The notes beneath the pieces were generated by a model. That model worked only from the letters and a program-made list of their open reading frames with translations. It made no database searches and was not told the origin of the DNA. The position numbers were made by a program, and so were the translations under genes. This document shows, one piece after another, positions 1 to 12,193 of a DNA stretch of 64,000 nt. How positions within the stretch are numbered: the stretch's first letter is position 1; the number at the start of each line of letters is the position of its first letter. The stretch spans positions 62,001-126,000 of the forward strand of contig NW_021167080.1 of the NCBI RefSeq assembly GCF_003711515.1, given 5' to 3'. This stretch comes from Sodiomyces alkalinus F11 (taxonomy: Eukaryota > Ascomycota > Sordariomycetes > Glomerellales > Plectosphaerellaceae).

Positions 1-810
1 GATAGAGCTACCCGTAGGTTATAGCTATTATAATCCTCCTACGTGGAGAAGATCGCGGTTAAATACTACGTAGATATACTCTGCCGAAAACCACTAAAGG
101 TCCTATTATCTACGGAGCCGGTAATACCCCGAGACGGCACCCGCGCGTTAATTCTAGAGGTCTATTAGTATTAGGGAATAATCGGTTCTATCCTATACGC
201 CGCTATCGTGATAAGACCCGATATCGCGTTCGCCTACTCGAAGCTTTCCTAATATAACGTTAACCCCTCCTCTAACCACCTTAAAAGGGCTTAATAAGTG
301 CTGCTATTCCTATACTATATAAGACACCACTACTTAGAATTCGGTGGGGATAGACTCTTCCTAATAGTAAGCGACGCGTCCTTTAGGGATAATCCAGACC
401 GTAAGAGCTCGTAAGGATATACGATAAAGCTTTTCGGCGGCACTGTTAACTAGAAGGCGGGTAAATAACCGACGGTCACGACGTCGTTAATAGAGTCGGA
501 ACTACTCGCTCTTACCGAGGCAGCTAAGGCGACGCTATTTATTAGCCGGATATTAAGGAATTTAAAGCTTCGGCTAGACTAATAATAGCTATAGCTATAC
601 TACGATAATTAATAGACTATTAACCTTATTAATAAGAAGGCATAACGCCTATAAATAAGGCTACGGCACGTCGATATTTATAACTAGTAGGCGTGTTAGT
701 CAGTATAGCAGGGCCTCTTCAAGGTCACGTACGTTAACACAAAGGAGATAATCGCGGACGGTTTAACGAAGGCACTACCGGAGGCAGGAATTAAAAGACT
801 ATAGTAATAG
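1..810 (+). pseudogene. Copia pol C-terminus (RT end and RNase H), RIP-inactivated
   Basis: The plus frame reads a copia-type RT/RNase H tail. A TRPDIAFA-like block appears as IRPDIAFAYSKLS at about 210-250. The RNase H entry SDASFRDNPDRKSS lies near 370-410. TTSLIESELLALTEAAK follows at about 480-525, and the family-typical end VNTKEIIADGLTKALPEAG at about 735-790. In-frame TAG/TAA codons sit where Gln or Trp is expected. RNase H would degrade the RNA template during cDNA synthesis in the cytoplasmic particle. Without upstream sequence the frame start cannot be placed. Confidence 0.85.
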
Positions 811-1144
811 CTTAATTTAACGGATTAAAAGGACCGTATCGAGTAGTCTAAACGACTACACGAATAGATTAAACGCGCTAAAGCGGCCGTAACAAAGGCC
901 CCCGAGAGCGTAGCAGATCCGATAGATATAAATCTAATTAATCAGATCTGGCTAATCAGGATTAAGGAACTAATTAAGATAGAATTGAATTAAACGGTTA
1001 AATAGGGCGGATTTAGATCCCTTTTACGAGGGCGTTTTCCCTTAACTATTAATTTTACGATGGAAAAGTTAAGAGTGTTTAGTTTAAACCGAAGCCTCTA
1101 ATTAGTTAGTTAACCTAGGAAGACCCACCTTAACTAAGGGGGTG

Positions 1145-1428
1145 TGTCGTATAGGCAGGACTATGATATAGTCTATAGGGGATCCAGGGAGAATCCACTC
1201 TATAACTAAGAGCTCCGGATATTAGGGACTTCGGGTATTAGGATATAATAAGGGTGGATACCGGAAAAGACCGGATAGGATCTAAATGATATAGTACCCA
1301 TAACAGAGTCTTCACCACCCAAATTAAGGGCATAAGAGACTCTCCTAGATATAACTTCACACAATACACACACACGAGATTTCTGCTCTACTAAGTTGAT
1401 TATTCAAGTGCCTATTTGACGTGCGACA
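1145..1428 (+). repeat. Copia-A 3' LTR
   Basis: The LTR begins TGTCG and ends CGACA, a 5-bp terminal inverted repeat. It matches 54512-54797 over its length, including the block around 1170-1190 and the block CTCCTAGATATAAC near 1341. A polypurine tract precedes it. The sequence directly after 1428 is minus-strand Copia-B RNase H coding sequence, which fixes the right edge. Confidence 0.85.
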
Positions 1429-4400
1429 GAAAGTGCTATAAGCTCTGCTTTAGTACTAGAGCTCACGACACTTATTTACCTATTTACCTTTTAGTCTATA
1501 AGGCTACTAAATAATAATATAGTATAGCCTTAGGAGCTATACCGAGTCTTATAGTCGTCCCTAAAGGCCGCGTCTAAAGTATAGTAAAGTGCGTGCTATA
1601 AGTAATTATCGCGTAGTCTAAAGTAAAGGTATAGAGACTTAGTAAAGGCGAGGTACTTTAAACACCTATCTACGGTATCGTGATACTATTTTAACGGGTT
1701 AGTGTTAAATTCGGCAAGCCTCGAAACGGCTTTAGATACGTTAGGCCGGGTCTAATAAGCGGCGTAATTAATAGAACCGACCTTCTTTAGATATAGGTGT
1801 ATTAATTCTGCAGAGACTTATTCGATTATAGATAGTTCTAAAATATAAGGAAAAGGAAGAGGGCTTTTAACCCTACACCTATTATAATCCACCTATAATG
1901 CTTTAATCTTTTCGGTGATATAGTTCTCGAGGGAACGCTAAAGCCGATATTATTAGCGATCGCGAACTACTCTAACCCTTAAGAACCACTTAAGTGGGCT
2001 AAGGTCCCTTACTTAAAAGTGCTACTGTATCCGTTATATAAGAGAATTAGTAGTAGATTAATATTCCTTTTTATACATTAGAATAATATCGTCTATATAA
2101 AAGAAGACGATTAGTTCCTTGCGTTCAAAGACGTAATCGTCTTTAGTTAGTTACTTTAGGTCGCACTTACCTAAAACGGAAGAGAGCTATTCGTGATATA
2201 GCTTACGGGAGCGATATACGCTATATAACGCCCTACGCAGGCGTTATATACCGTGTAAGGGTGGTCGTGATAGCTTTAAAAGAGCGTCGAGGTCCTTATC
2301 GCTCTTTATACCTTTTACTGCTTAAAGTAGTAGCTAGCTGGGTAGATCTTTAATATAAATCTCTTCGTTAAGGGTAGTGTTAGTAAAGGCGTTAACGGTA
2401 TTAAGCTAATGTGTTTCTAGATTAAAATAGGCAGTAATAGCTATTGACAACCTAAAGGTCCTTCTTACGAGGGTAAAGGCGTAGGCGTTAAGGTGGTTTT
2501 AAGGCTATTAATCGCCTCGCACGCATAACCTCGCCTTGAACTTACTAATATACCCCGACGGGTTAACCTTATACTTAAAGACCTATTTAAGGTCTAAGGC
2601 ATATTACCCACCCTAGGGCAGCTCTGATACTTTAAAGGTGCCTATTAACCTAAGTATATCTATCTCCTATAGGCTATCCTAATCTACTATAGCTTATAGG
2701 GGCTTTTTAGTATCTAAGACTAATTTAACGGTTCCTTAGGTATCTCGCGGCGTAATAGCGACTTTTTCGGCTACTTAAAGATATAGTGGGAGACGTAATC
2801 GTCGTATCTAGAGGGAGGCCAGCGATTACGGGCAGGCCTCCCTATAGGGGTAGGCGTTAAAGCTAAAGCAGGCGAACGAGAGGTTACTTATTAGGCCGTA
2901 ATAGCAGCAGTAATAGTAGGATTAAACTTAGCTACTAAAGATAGGGTTATTACTTATAGATTAGTGGATTAAGGAGCAATAGTAATAGTAGTGGCTATAG
3001 CCTCCTTAGGAGGCTCCTTAAGAGCGGATTAGTTAGGAGATAATAATCCTATTCCGATAGTATTGTCGGTGGACTCGCCCAAGGTGGAGGAAGAACCAGA
3101 GGAAGAACCGCTAGTATCTTCAGATTCCTCTTAATCGCTGCGTTTAACCGCCGCAGCTATAGACGTCTAAGGATCCTTAGGAGGTGGCGAAAAGGGCGTA
3201 TAAGTAGGCCTCGAAGAAGAAAAGGTTATTAAAGAGGGCAAAATCAATGCCGTTATTAAAGAGGGTAGTAAAATAGCAGTTAAAGAGGAAGAACCAATAG
3301 CAGGAATAACGGCAGGCACCGTGCCTACCGCGGCCGTGGTAGCCGTTCTACGTAATGCCTCTTAGTTAGTAACCTGTTAGTTTTTAGAGGCGTTTTCGGT
3401 GGTTTTTAATCCTTTCCCACCACCGCCGGCCACTCCCCTAGATCTTAACGATTAAGGCTATTATTAACACCTCCTTCCCTCTTATAACGCCTCTATCGTG
3501 GAGTTCTGCTATATTACTATAGGTATACCGAAATCAACGATATTAGTTATAAGACTAAAAGGATCGTGAATCTGACCTTGATCTAACGGCAGATTAAGCT
3601 CCTTAAAAAGCTGTATAGGTATAGGCACGTTAGGCTCTTTCCCTCTGTTTTTATAAAGGACTAACTCGTTAAAAATAACGTCCCTCGTTCGTAGGATTCT
3701 ATCCCCTAATTAAGGAACCAAAATCCGAAAAATATTAGTGCCCTCGTATCCGATTAAATAACCGACGTATACCCTCGGCGCCAGCTTCTCGTTCTTATAG
3801 CGACCTCGCAGGTAGTCAGCAGTCAACGCGTACGCCTTAGAACTACACCTTTTCAGGTAACTAATAGAGGGATTCATAGTTCTAGCTATAAAGCTAATAA
3901 TACCCTCCTTTTATAGCCACGCGTTTAACGCTCCCTCGGGCGTCTACTAGCCTAGGTCCTTACGTAGAGTGCGGTTAGATAGCTAAGTGGCTGCTATAAT
4001 GATCTCTGGCTATATCTTCTATTAGAAGCCTAAGGTATCTGCTAATACCCTCGCGATAGCGAAGATAATACCCCTATACTGTTTAGTGTTAGCGTTCTAT
4101 ACGGCTATATATAGAGCTAATCTTTCTAGCAAAATACCACAATCTAAAGACTAGTTATCTAGCTTCTTCTATAGCGCCCTCTCTCCGTCGAGTCTAATTA
4201 CACTAATAAGCAGCCTATACTGCCTCTATAAGAAGAGTTCGAAGTTAGCTATCGAGGATAGTATATTTTTATGCCCTAGTATTATGCTAGTTACGTTTTT
4301 ATGCGTGCAGGGATTATAGAACAGGGTAATAGTATTATCACCGTTTACAGATACATTTATAGAAAACAAGTCTCTATTAATCCTCTAAATAGGCCTTATG

Positions 4401-6480
4401 AGCCTATAGGTAGGTAGACGTCGCGATACTATCCTTTTTACCTTACTAATAGCGTAAGCCTCGTAGTCCACCACTAAAGGTACTGCTCTTCCTTCTTTTA
4501 AAGCTATAATGCCTCCCACGTAACCTTTTAATAGCTACGCTAGTGCTTAAGGGTTAACGTGCCCTAGCCTCTTATGCTATAAACGGGCGTCTGCCACGCT
4601 TATAGGCTTTAGTTCTCTCGAGCTATTAACATAGCTCTCCTACTATAAGCGTTATAGGGTGCCCTTAGTCGGTTTAAGGGTATATTAACCGTTAAGGTTA
4701 GTTAATAGTAGGCAGGTATATTAGTCTATTACTAAGATATCTCTACCGGTTATAAAAATAGCGTGCTAATCCTTCTATAACCTACGCGTGGCTAGTAGCA
4801 TTATAGGATATGTATCCATAAACGCTACGTTCTTTTCTATAAGAGTATAAGGATATGCTTTTATATCTTTAACCTAAGAACGTAGGGTACCGTACCCCTT
4901 AATTGATTAAAGGTGCCGCCGCTTATCTAAAGTCTAATAATAGTGGTAGCAGGCTAGAAGTCCTCGGGCAGGTAGCGTTAATTAGTTGTATACCTTAGGG
5001 ACCCCGAATGGATTAATAACTAATTATAAAGGTCGTTACTAACCGTCTATTTAGTCTATAGGAGTAAGAAAACCGATAATAAAGCCACTGCTTCTCCCAC
5101 GAAATTAGAGGTAAAATATATATCGTAAAAGCTATTATTAGAATCCTCTTCCCTATTATTAACGAAATTAGATGCTTCCTTAGACTAATCTTTCTCTGGT
5201 AACTTAGCTTTAGTCTCTTTTGCCTTATTTTTCACCTTATCGATATCCTTTTTAATATACTCCCTAAACCTCTCTTACTTAGAAGCACTCTAGCTCTTAA
5301 TAACGCGGTCGTAGTATTCTATCACTTTCTTCGTAGGCGTAAAGCCCTTTTAGCGGCGCGTCGGATTAACGTTTAGGCAGCCACTCCACGGAAAGCAGTA
5401 GCGTTTAGCTCTTCCTATCTTAACGTAATCGTAGCTCTATTCCCTTACTAAAGAATCCTCCTTTTACTTTTCTTACTAACCTCCCTAATTAGCAGGCTAC
5501 TATCTACTATCTTTATCCTTTCCTAGAAATATCGCCGTATAAAGTAACAATGCTATAGGCTTCTTATTAAGCCTATACGGATACCTATAGTATAACTAAA
5601 CCGTATATTCGTTTATAACCTCTTCGATAATAGGTTAGTCTTCCTTATCTTCCCTTAAAATCTCTATAAAACACGCCTTTAACTACTCTATAGTAATAGT
5701 ACCGATAGCCCTAAAAAACGCGTCGAGTTAATCCTCTTTATATTAAAAGATCTAACGCTATAAAGCCTCGAATCTCGGTATAGCGATATAAAGTCCTAAA
5801 GCTAACACTTATAGGGTATCCTCCGTATATTTTATATATATTCTTCCTATCTCTTCTTAAGTAAGGACTTCTAAGCAGTGTTAGTAGCTTTAAGATAGTC
5901 TTTTAAGGCGATTAGGATATCTTTAACCTCCTTCTTCCCTATATACTAATCTTTAAGGTTAGGATTAACTATCTTCGCGATATAGTTATAAAAAGTAGCT
6001 AGACCTCGTTACTATTACTAACACTTATTCTCTTTTACCTACTATAGCTTAAACTTATAATCCTAGGTATTCTTATCCTCTTCTACTACTTCTAGAGGTT
6101 CCGAGGATTCGAGCTATTAAGGACGTTTAGATTCCTTAAGGTCTAGATCAACAAGGTCACAGACCCGGTTAGCGTAGGCTATCTATATAATAGCCTCGAT
6201 CTAATAACGCTATTCTTTTAGTAAGGTAAGAATCGTATAGCCTATTATAGACAACGCCGTAGTTAAGGCCATCGTCTAACTAACTAGGGCTATACGGAAA
6301 TAAACTATCAAAACCGACTACAATAATTGATTAAATAAGGAGCGATTAAACGATTTAAATAAGAGGGGATTAAGCGATTTTATTAACGGAACAACGGTTA
6401 TAATAAAGCAGGCAGACGTAGCTAATAATACTAAACTAACCGCTATAGACTTAAGGCTATTTTAACTACCTGAAAACTAT
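1429..6480 (-). pseudogene. Copia-B gag-pol, RIP-inactivated
   Basis: Read leftward, this is a copia polyprotein in the order gag, protease, integrase, RT, RNase H. The RT catalytic box reads FFYIDDIILI at plus positions about 2085-2115 (YVDD in copy 2). The protease box near 5000-5020 reads LIHSGS, where copy 2 has LIDSGS, so the catalytic Asp codon GAT is CAT here, a change RIP does not explain. Many TAA/TAG codons interrupt the frame. The RNase H end is missing because Copia-A inserted at 1428/1429. It was one Gag-Pol polyprotein gene and is now non-coding. Confidence 0.8.
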
Positions 6481-6512
6481 AGGATCTATTGGAATAGCTT
6501 CGTTTATTAGAA

Positions 6513-6527
6513 CGCCGGGCTTATAAC
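6513..6527 (-). other. Copia-B primer-binding site (initiator tRNA half-molecule type)
   Basis: On the minus strand the bases right after the LTR are GTTATAAGCCCGGCG, identical in copy 2 at 58196-58210. Undoing one TG-to-TA change gives GTTATGAGCCC. That is complementary to the anticodon region of initiator Met tRNA (anticodon CAT) rather than its 3' end. Half-tRNA priming of this kind is known for copia elements; its use here is inferred. Confidence 0.55.
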
Positions 6528-6719
6528 TATCAGTATATAAATAAGGTACGTAAAAGATATATATATGCATTAAAGAAGAGTAAAAAGTACCCTACGGAAA
6601 TGTCTAACTATAAGGTAAAAGGAAGGGAAATCGATATAGATACATCGGTCGGAAGTACTCTAGCCGAGTATATAAATAGCGCAAGTCACACCCCGATAAG
6701 TGTGTAGTGGTATCTAATA
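6528..6719 (-). repeat. Copia-B 5' LTR (copy 1)
   Basis: This 192-bp LTR reads on the minus strand from TATTAGATACC (RIP form of TGTCAGATACC) to the end TGATA, and has the same length as the LTR at 58004-58195. It carries the conserved hairpin CACACTT...GGTGTG near its start. Flanking base change from LTR to Gypsy-H gag at 6720 gives the edge. The other target-site copy lies outside the window. Confidence 0.8.
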
Positions 6720-7557
6720 TAAATAGTATACTAATATCAATATAAGGCTCGCCCCGATATAAGAATATTACTCGGAAATACGCTAGTTTATAGACCGATA
6801 ACACGCGAGGGAAGAAGCTAATAAGCGATAACGCCTATTAGTCGAATAGCTCATAGCCTGGCTTTTAGGATTGCCTACTCCGTAGAATCTAATACCGCCT
6901 AACTTAGATATTCCGGCTTCCTCGTAAACCCCGATAATGCTTATACTAGTAAAGCTTACCCTATTACCGGTTTTATTGCTAACGCTATAACCGATAATAA
7001 TAGTAATCGCCCCGACCTTAATAATAGCCCCTCGTAAGACTATTAATAGCCTAGCGAAGTTCTTAGGGAAGTAAGTATACTATAGCTTATAGGCCTACGC
7101 GATACGGTAAAAGCTTATAATCGATAACGACTTATTCTAAAATAATATATAAGCTTAGTATATAATCTATAATTACTTAGGGCCCGAAGTATAATATATT
7201 ATATCGGCCTATTATAAAAGCGATAGACCGGGTAAGCTTATAAACCCTAATAACTTTATAGTACATCTTAATTATACTTACCTTAACCCTATAGAATAAT
7301 CACGGGCTACTTAAGCCTTAAGCATAATTCGTTAATAGTCTAATAAGTCGTTTACCGCTTTCCTGCCTTATTTTAAAAGATAGATCGCCTTTACGGGCGG
7401 TACTAAATAGAAAGCTACTATATAGATCTTATTCCTTAAAGGAGCAATTACCACGCGACTTAGGGATAAGCTGATCTTCGCCTATATCCCTACTAACCAC
7501 TATACTAACTATATAGGCTAACGGCGTGTAAGAAATTACCGGGAAACTTAAAGGTTA
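6720..7557 (+). pseudogene. Gypsy-H gag, first fragment
   Basis: This is the capsid region of a Ty3/gypsy Gag on the plus strand. The best block is at about 7415-7510, where the frame reads IQILFLKGAITTRLRDKL. It resembles the capsid-end signature of fungal gypsy Gag, in which residues like YLKGA precede a short helix. The frame is interrupted at 7557 by LINE-2 copy 1, and its continuation starts at 12194 after an exact target duplication. Left of 6720 the element is broken by Copia-B, so its LTR is not seen. RIP stops are frequent. The Gag assignment rests on context and this motif. Confidence 0.6.
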
Positions 7558-7568
7558 TTAGTTTAAAT
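7558..7568. repeat. Target-site duplication of LINE-2 copy 1 (left)
   Basis: The 11 bases TTAGTTTAAAT recur exactly at 12183-12193 on the other side of LINE-2. Removing the LINE joins the two Gypsy-H parts. The length and AT-rich character are typical of target-primed reverse transcription. Confidence 0.85.
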
Positions 7569-7594
7569 ATTATTATTATTATTTATTACTCTGC

Positions 7595-7635
7595 TCTCGC
7601 TTAGCTAAGCTAGGCTAGCTACCTAGGTAATATTC
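7595..7635. repeat. Palindromic stem-loops at LINE-2 3' end
   Basis: Just inside the 3' tail lie consecutive palindromes, GCTTAGCTAAGC and then TACCTAGGTA. The first is conserved in copy 2 at about 41118-41129. LINE reverse transcriptases often recognise a 3' terminal stem-loop in their own RNA; that role here is inference. Confidence 0.5.
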
Positions 7636-8180
7636 CTTCTCTAATTTTCGAGAGGAAATCGTTAATAGATAAAAACCTCTACGCTCTTATTATATAAGAA
7701 GGTTGTATTATGCGTGGCCGCTACGGTGTCGCTCCGCGGCCCTGTCCTTATCGCTATTCGAAAACCGGATCTTACCTCCGGGCTAATAGCTAACAGGGTT
7801 AGCTGGTTAATAGGTGCCGTGTCGGGTTATACGCGTCCTTAGTGCGTTACCGTTACGGTTATTTACCGCTTTCCTTTTCTTTATTCCGGATCCAGCGAGG
7901 TTGTTATCTCCTTACCGCGGTATCCTTTATATCCTCCCTCCCTTTTATAAAGGCGGGGGCGCGCCTAACCCCCCCTTACCCCTTCCTGTATTTATTATTT
8001 ATTCTTAAACCTCTTTCGTATACCTACTACTTATAATAGCCCTTATATAGTTATATACCTCTCTTTCTCGCATTATATAGGCTCTCCGGGGTAAGCACTA
8101 TAGTATAGACCGGGCGTGGCTACTATTCCCTAGAAGACACGGTGACTCGTAGGGCTAATCTACCGCCCCCTTTTCTTATA

Positions 8181-8253
8181 AACCTCCCTCTTTTCCTCTC
8201 TCTTTTCCTCTCTCTTTTCCTCTCTCTTTTCCTTTTTTCCTTTTTTCCTTTTG
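8181..8253. repeat. CT-rich microsatellite in LINE-2 3' region
   Basis: The block is repeated TCTCTTTTCC units followed by T5-6CC runs on the plus strand. The matching place in copy 2 (41705-41755) has fewer, different units, so this is a length-variable polypyrimidine tract in the LINE-2 3' untranslated region. Confidence 0.75.
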
Positions 8254-8699
8254 TTAAGCTATTAATTTCAAGGTAAGTTTCGCGTGGTCGGTACGGTATA
8301 AGTATAGCCCTAGAGTACTCCTATACAGGATCCCCTAGTACTATTCGGCTATAATATAAGGGATCCTACGGGGTCCCGGGTCGTACCGTCCTTATACCGT
8401 TACCGCTCCGCCCCCGTAACGCCCGCCTTGGTCTAACTCTCCTACCCCTCTAGATACCTAATAATAAGACCTCCGTTACTAAAAGGGGAGCCGGTTCCGG
8501 CGCCTATAAGGGTAAAAGGCCGGCTACCCCTTAGGTCTTAACTATAAATCCCCCGCGCTATTATCGTAGCGTCCGTTTTACGCCCTCGCTTTATATTCTA
8601 ACCCGGTATAGTCTAAGCCTATTATCCGTTTATCCTTGTATACCTTATACGTTATATTATTAGCCCGCGACTACTAGGCTACGCTATATAAGAACCCTG

Positions 8700-11600
8700 C
8701 TAGTAAGTAGTCCCGTCGCTTCTTTGCTACCACCCCACTACGCTACGCACCTACCCTATACCGCGTTTTACTAACCTAACTTCGGAGCCGGAGCTTATTA
8801 TATAAAGTGTATTAATAATAACCGTAGTACCTAAGACTATGCCCCGGTTCATCCCTATTATGTCCCCGCTACGCCCTTACTCCGTTAACCCTCCTATTAG
8901 ATCCCTCCCTCCTGCTAAGACTCCGCCCGCGCCCTTATCAAAGCCGCCGCTAATACCCGTAAGAAGCCAATACCTTTTATAGGTTTCCTATTCCTCTATT
9001 ATACCGTATACAATACGTCCTCGCTACTAGCCCTATTATAGAATATCCGTAAATATAAGTAGGCTATAACTTATTAGACCCGTGCTCTTCGAGTATACTA
9101 TACCGCCCTATACTAGGCTAGTAGTGTTAGTATAGTTACTATGCCCGCGTACTATTATAAATATACTTATAATAGCGAGATATTAAAGGCCAGCCTTACA
9201 TACTTTATAGGTTACCCCGCGCCTTCCCTATATCGACCCTATTACCTTTACTACCGAAGATAAGGGTAAGGGCGAGGACGAGGTTCTTCTAGTAAATAGT
9301 AGAGTAATTCGCTCCAATAAGTCTGATAAGTATATAGATAATAAGGAGGAGGAGTAAGTAATTAGGGCATAGCACGGCTACAGCGTGGCTATATAGCGGC
9401 TATTAATGAATATTTTACTCGCCCTTTACTTATCTTCTTTATAGCCGTTTTTACCTCCCTTATATATATACCTAAGGTTTTAGCATTACGGAGGCTTTAC
9501 TACGCCTCTGATTCTAGTTATCGTGCTAGTCGGAAGTCCAGAAAGGGCCTGGTTTATAGGAACTACTTCGCGACCTTCCCCGCGGTCTCCTTACTCCGGA
9601 GCGCTAGGAGCTAGTCTTATTTTATTAGTAGGCGTGCGCCTATATCGGCCCTAAGGTATTCTCGTATTACTATTAATATATCCCGGTATTATACCGCGAT
9701 AAATTCCGCTTTCTCCGGCCTTTTATCGGCGTACTAGTAGCGCGGCGTCGCTATATCCGGCACGCCTTTTAGAAAGAGAAAGTAATAAAGGCCTATCTTC
9801 TTTATTCGAATCTAGGTAAGGATAAAACTCTATAGTTTTATAAGGCCCTTATACTTTCTAAGCGCTACGCGGTTAAATTTGGGTATTTACGCTACGGCTA
9901 CGTTATTATATTAGCGTAGCGAGGTACGCTTTTACCGGTATACCTATTCCTCTTAAAGATATTAGACTAGTTCCCTCCCGAGGAGCTAGGACTCGACTTC
10001 CTACTTCTACGCCCCTTAGGACCTTAAGTAAGGCCTAACCCCTACCCTATACTTTTTACGCTATATAGCCGCTTCGGCTACTTATTATATCTAAAGTATC
10101 GCTTACGTTATCTAGGTGCCTTTTACCCGTAGCACTGCTTACGCGGTTAGGGCGTTATAGTATAAGATAAGGGGGGGGACCCTAGCCTTTATCTTTAGTA
10201 CCTTTATAGCTATAGCCTAATACGCGCTAGTAATAATATATAAATATTACGCTTACTTATTAGCTAGTCCTTTTAGTACTCTGCTTAGCTTCTCCCCTGT
10301 TCCCATTATCGTATAGAAGACCGGGGCCGTATAAAGTATAGCGCTCCGGACTATTATTTAGTATAGTTTACGTGTATCCCTAATATAGTAGCCCTATACT
10401 AATACTATAAGGCGTATAAGGGCGTATTTCTAGGTAAAGAGTTTAGCTTTAAGTTTCTGGATATAGGGGCGGAATATAAGCTTCTAGTTAAGAATAACCC
10501 CTAGGACCTTTATCTCTCTAACTTATAGCGCTAGTACGCCCTTAAGGCGTATCTAGAGTAGTAGCGGGTCGTGTGTTCTTATAAAATAGAGAAGCTTATA
10601 CTTTAATAGCTTAAATAGTAGTCCGCTCCTTCATAACTAGCTCTAGTAGACTTCCTACGCCTATTTAAGGTATACCCGTAAAGCGGCCTTATTACGTTTT
10701 AAGGCTATAATATTCATATTATCGGTAAAGCCGATTACTATAACCAGTGGTATCCGCATTAATTCCTAGTAAAGCGTCTTAATAAATAGTATAAAGAGGA
10801 TTAGGGAAAGAGGTAATCCTTAGGGGACTCCCGCCTAGATATTTACCTAGTACGCCGTATCACCGTTAAAACGTAGGCGTACCGTGCGCGCTATAAGGTA
10901 TAACTAGTTTATTTTATAACCTAGTCCGGGAAGCCGTACTAAGTAAGGACTTCGAGGAGTTTTTAGTATAGTACCGTATTAAAGGCGCCCTGGATATTAA
11001 GCTTTAATTACGCTACGGCACCGCCGCGCTCTTATATAGCGTATACTTCTTTTATAATAGCCCTAACTATTATTATCGTGTCGCGGTGTTTTTAATTACC
11101 TATCTATCCGGCGTGGAGGAGTCGGTGCTCCTCCGCTATAATTATAATTCTCCCCGCTATTATCTTTTTAAGGACTTTCCTTATAGCGCTTAGGAGTAAT
11201 ATCGGTTATTACCCCGAGGCTATTATATAAGCTTTCTTTAGTTTACCCGGTTGCTTAAGTATTATTACCTTTACGGTACGGTATTATTACAGAAAATATA
11301 CGGCCGCGAGGCTCGCGAAGAAAGGTTATACTAATCGCTTATAGAGTGGCTAGCTATAGGCGAGTAGGAATCTATTCGGTAGGCTATCCTCTCCGGGTAC
11401 CGTTTACTTTATTATTTATTATATAACCTACTAGACCTCCTCTTCTATAACCTCTTACATAAGTAGTAGTATCTCTATCCTCGGCGCGGTGCTAATACGC
11501 CCGCTCTTTATAGGGTATAGTAAGGGGAAGCACTTCTTTATAAGGATTATCGCTTTTCTATCGTGTGTTATTATAACCGGTCCGCCCGTGCCGCGCTATA

Positions 11601-12182
11601 AGGGCGGGATAAATAGGAGGTCTAGGGGTAGGTAGCTCGCCGTCCGGGCCTAGCGTTATAGTATTTAGAGACTTTTCTAGTCTATTACCGTTATATCGAT
11701 AGTGCTATACTAGCTTTTCCGTTTTTTTATCCTGATTAGTATATTATAATATTTCTCTGCCACCGTAAGTTCGGCCTACTTACTACACGACCTCCGCCTA
11801 TAGTAACGCCGTGTAAGCCTTATTACCTCCTTATTCGCTTTCGCTATTTCCTATATCTATTATAGCGGTCTATCGCGGAAAGGGGTTAGTTCGCGTCGCG
11901 GTGCCTTAGCGTCCGCGATATTAGTAAGGTCCTATAGTATCTAGCCTATAGCCTAGTCGATTACTTCCGGGTTAGAAGGTATTTGTCCGTGGTTTAGCCT
12001 TTAAGCCTTTTTCTAGGCCGCTTTATAGTCGAGCTTCCTTTACCTCTACCCTTTACTAGCGGTACGCTAGCGTGGCTACTCTATATTAATATTAATCACC
12101 TAGGTTATATAGTCTAAGTCTGTTAGGTCCAGATTATCCCCTTAGTATACGTAGGTTAAGTCCGCTAAAACCTAGGTAAGGT
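8700..12182 (-). pseudogene. LINE-2 ORF2 (RT and C-terminus), 5'-truncated
   Basis: This is the reverse transcriptase part of the LINE-2 ORF2 on the minus strand. The recognisable box is GFTDNMNIIA at about 10700-10738; in active LINEs this is the FADD-type catalytic box. The right boundary corresponds to 45716 in copy 2, beyond which copy 2 carries the endonuclease (GDFN box near 45875), so the endonuclease is missing here. Long stretches also look open on the plus strand in the codon-aligned antisense frame, but the RT box and the copy 2 layout show the minus strand is the coding one. The left limit is approximate. Confidence 0.7.
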
Positions 12183-12193
12183 TTAGTTTAAAT
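12183..12193. repeat. Target-site duplication of LINE-2 copy 1 (right)
   Basis: Exact repeat of TTAGTTTAAAT at 7558-7568. See the left copy. Confidence 0.85.

Larger units (their letters stand above)
1..1428 (+). mobile_element. Copia-A copy 1, 3' part with 3' LTR
   Basis: This is the right-hand end of a Ty1/copia retrotransposon whose 5' part lies outside the window. It holds the C-terminal reverse transcriptase and RNase H region, a 3' untranslated stretch, a short G-rich polypurine tract at about 1136-1144 and one LTR. The same LTR sequence begins a second member of the family at 54512. The element ends inside the RNase H frame of a minus-strand Copia-B, so Copia-A is the younger insertion here. 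All frames carry RIP-type stops. Confidence 0.85.
1429..6719 (-). mobile_element. Copia-B copy 1, truncated by Copia-A
   Basis: This minus-strand Ty1/copia element runs from its 5' LTR at 6528-6719 leftward through gag and pol. It breaks off at 1429 inside RNase H, where Copia-A inserted. Its sequence is collinear with Copia-B copy 2 at 58004-63330. It sits within the gag region of Gypsy-H, which continues at 6720. Confidence 0.85.
7569..12182 (-). mobile_element. LINE-2 copy 1, 5'-truncated non-LTR retrotransposon
   Basis: This minus-strand LINE has an ATT-repeat (TAA on its own strand) 3' tail at 7567-7583. It is bounded by perfect 11-bp duplications. It is collinear with 41081-45716 of LINE-2 copy 2, which continues further into the endonuclease and ORF1, so this copy is 5'-truncated within ORF2. 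The fingers/palm box reads GFTDNMNIIAL at about 10700-10738 on the minus strand, matching the FADD-type box of LINE RTs. Frames are RIP-damaged. It is inserted in Gypsy-H gag. Confidence 0.85.

Noticed and set aside
11036..12150. Very long plus-strand frame over LINE-2 copy 1 (also 43300-45300 in copy 2), at first read as an unknown transposon protein
   Set aside because: The codon-aligned minus strand carries the LINE RT box GFTDNxNII, and copy 2 adds endonuclease and ORF1 on the minus strand. The plus frame is an antisense shadow, helped by TpA being its own complement.
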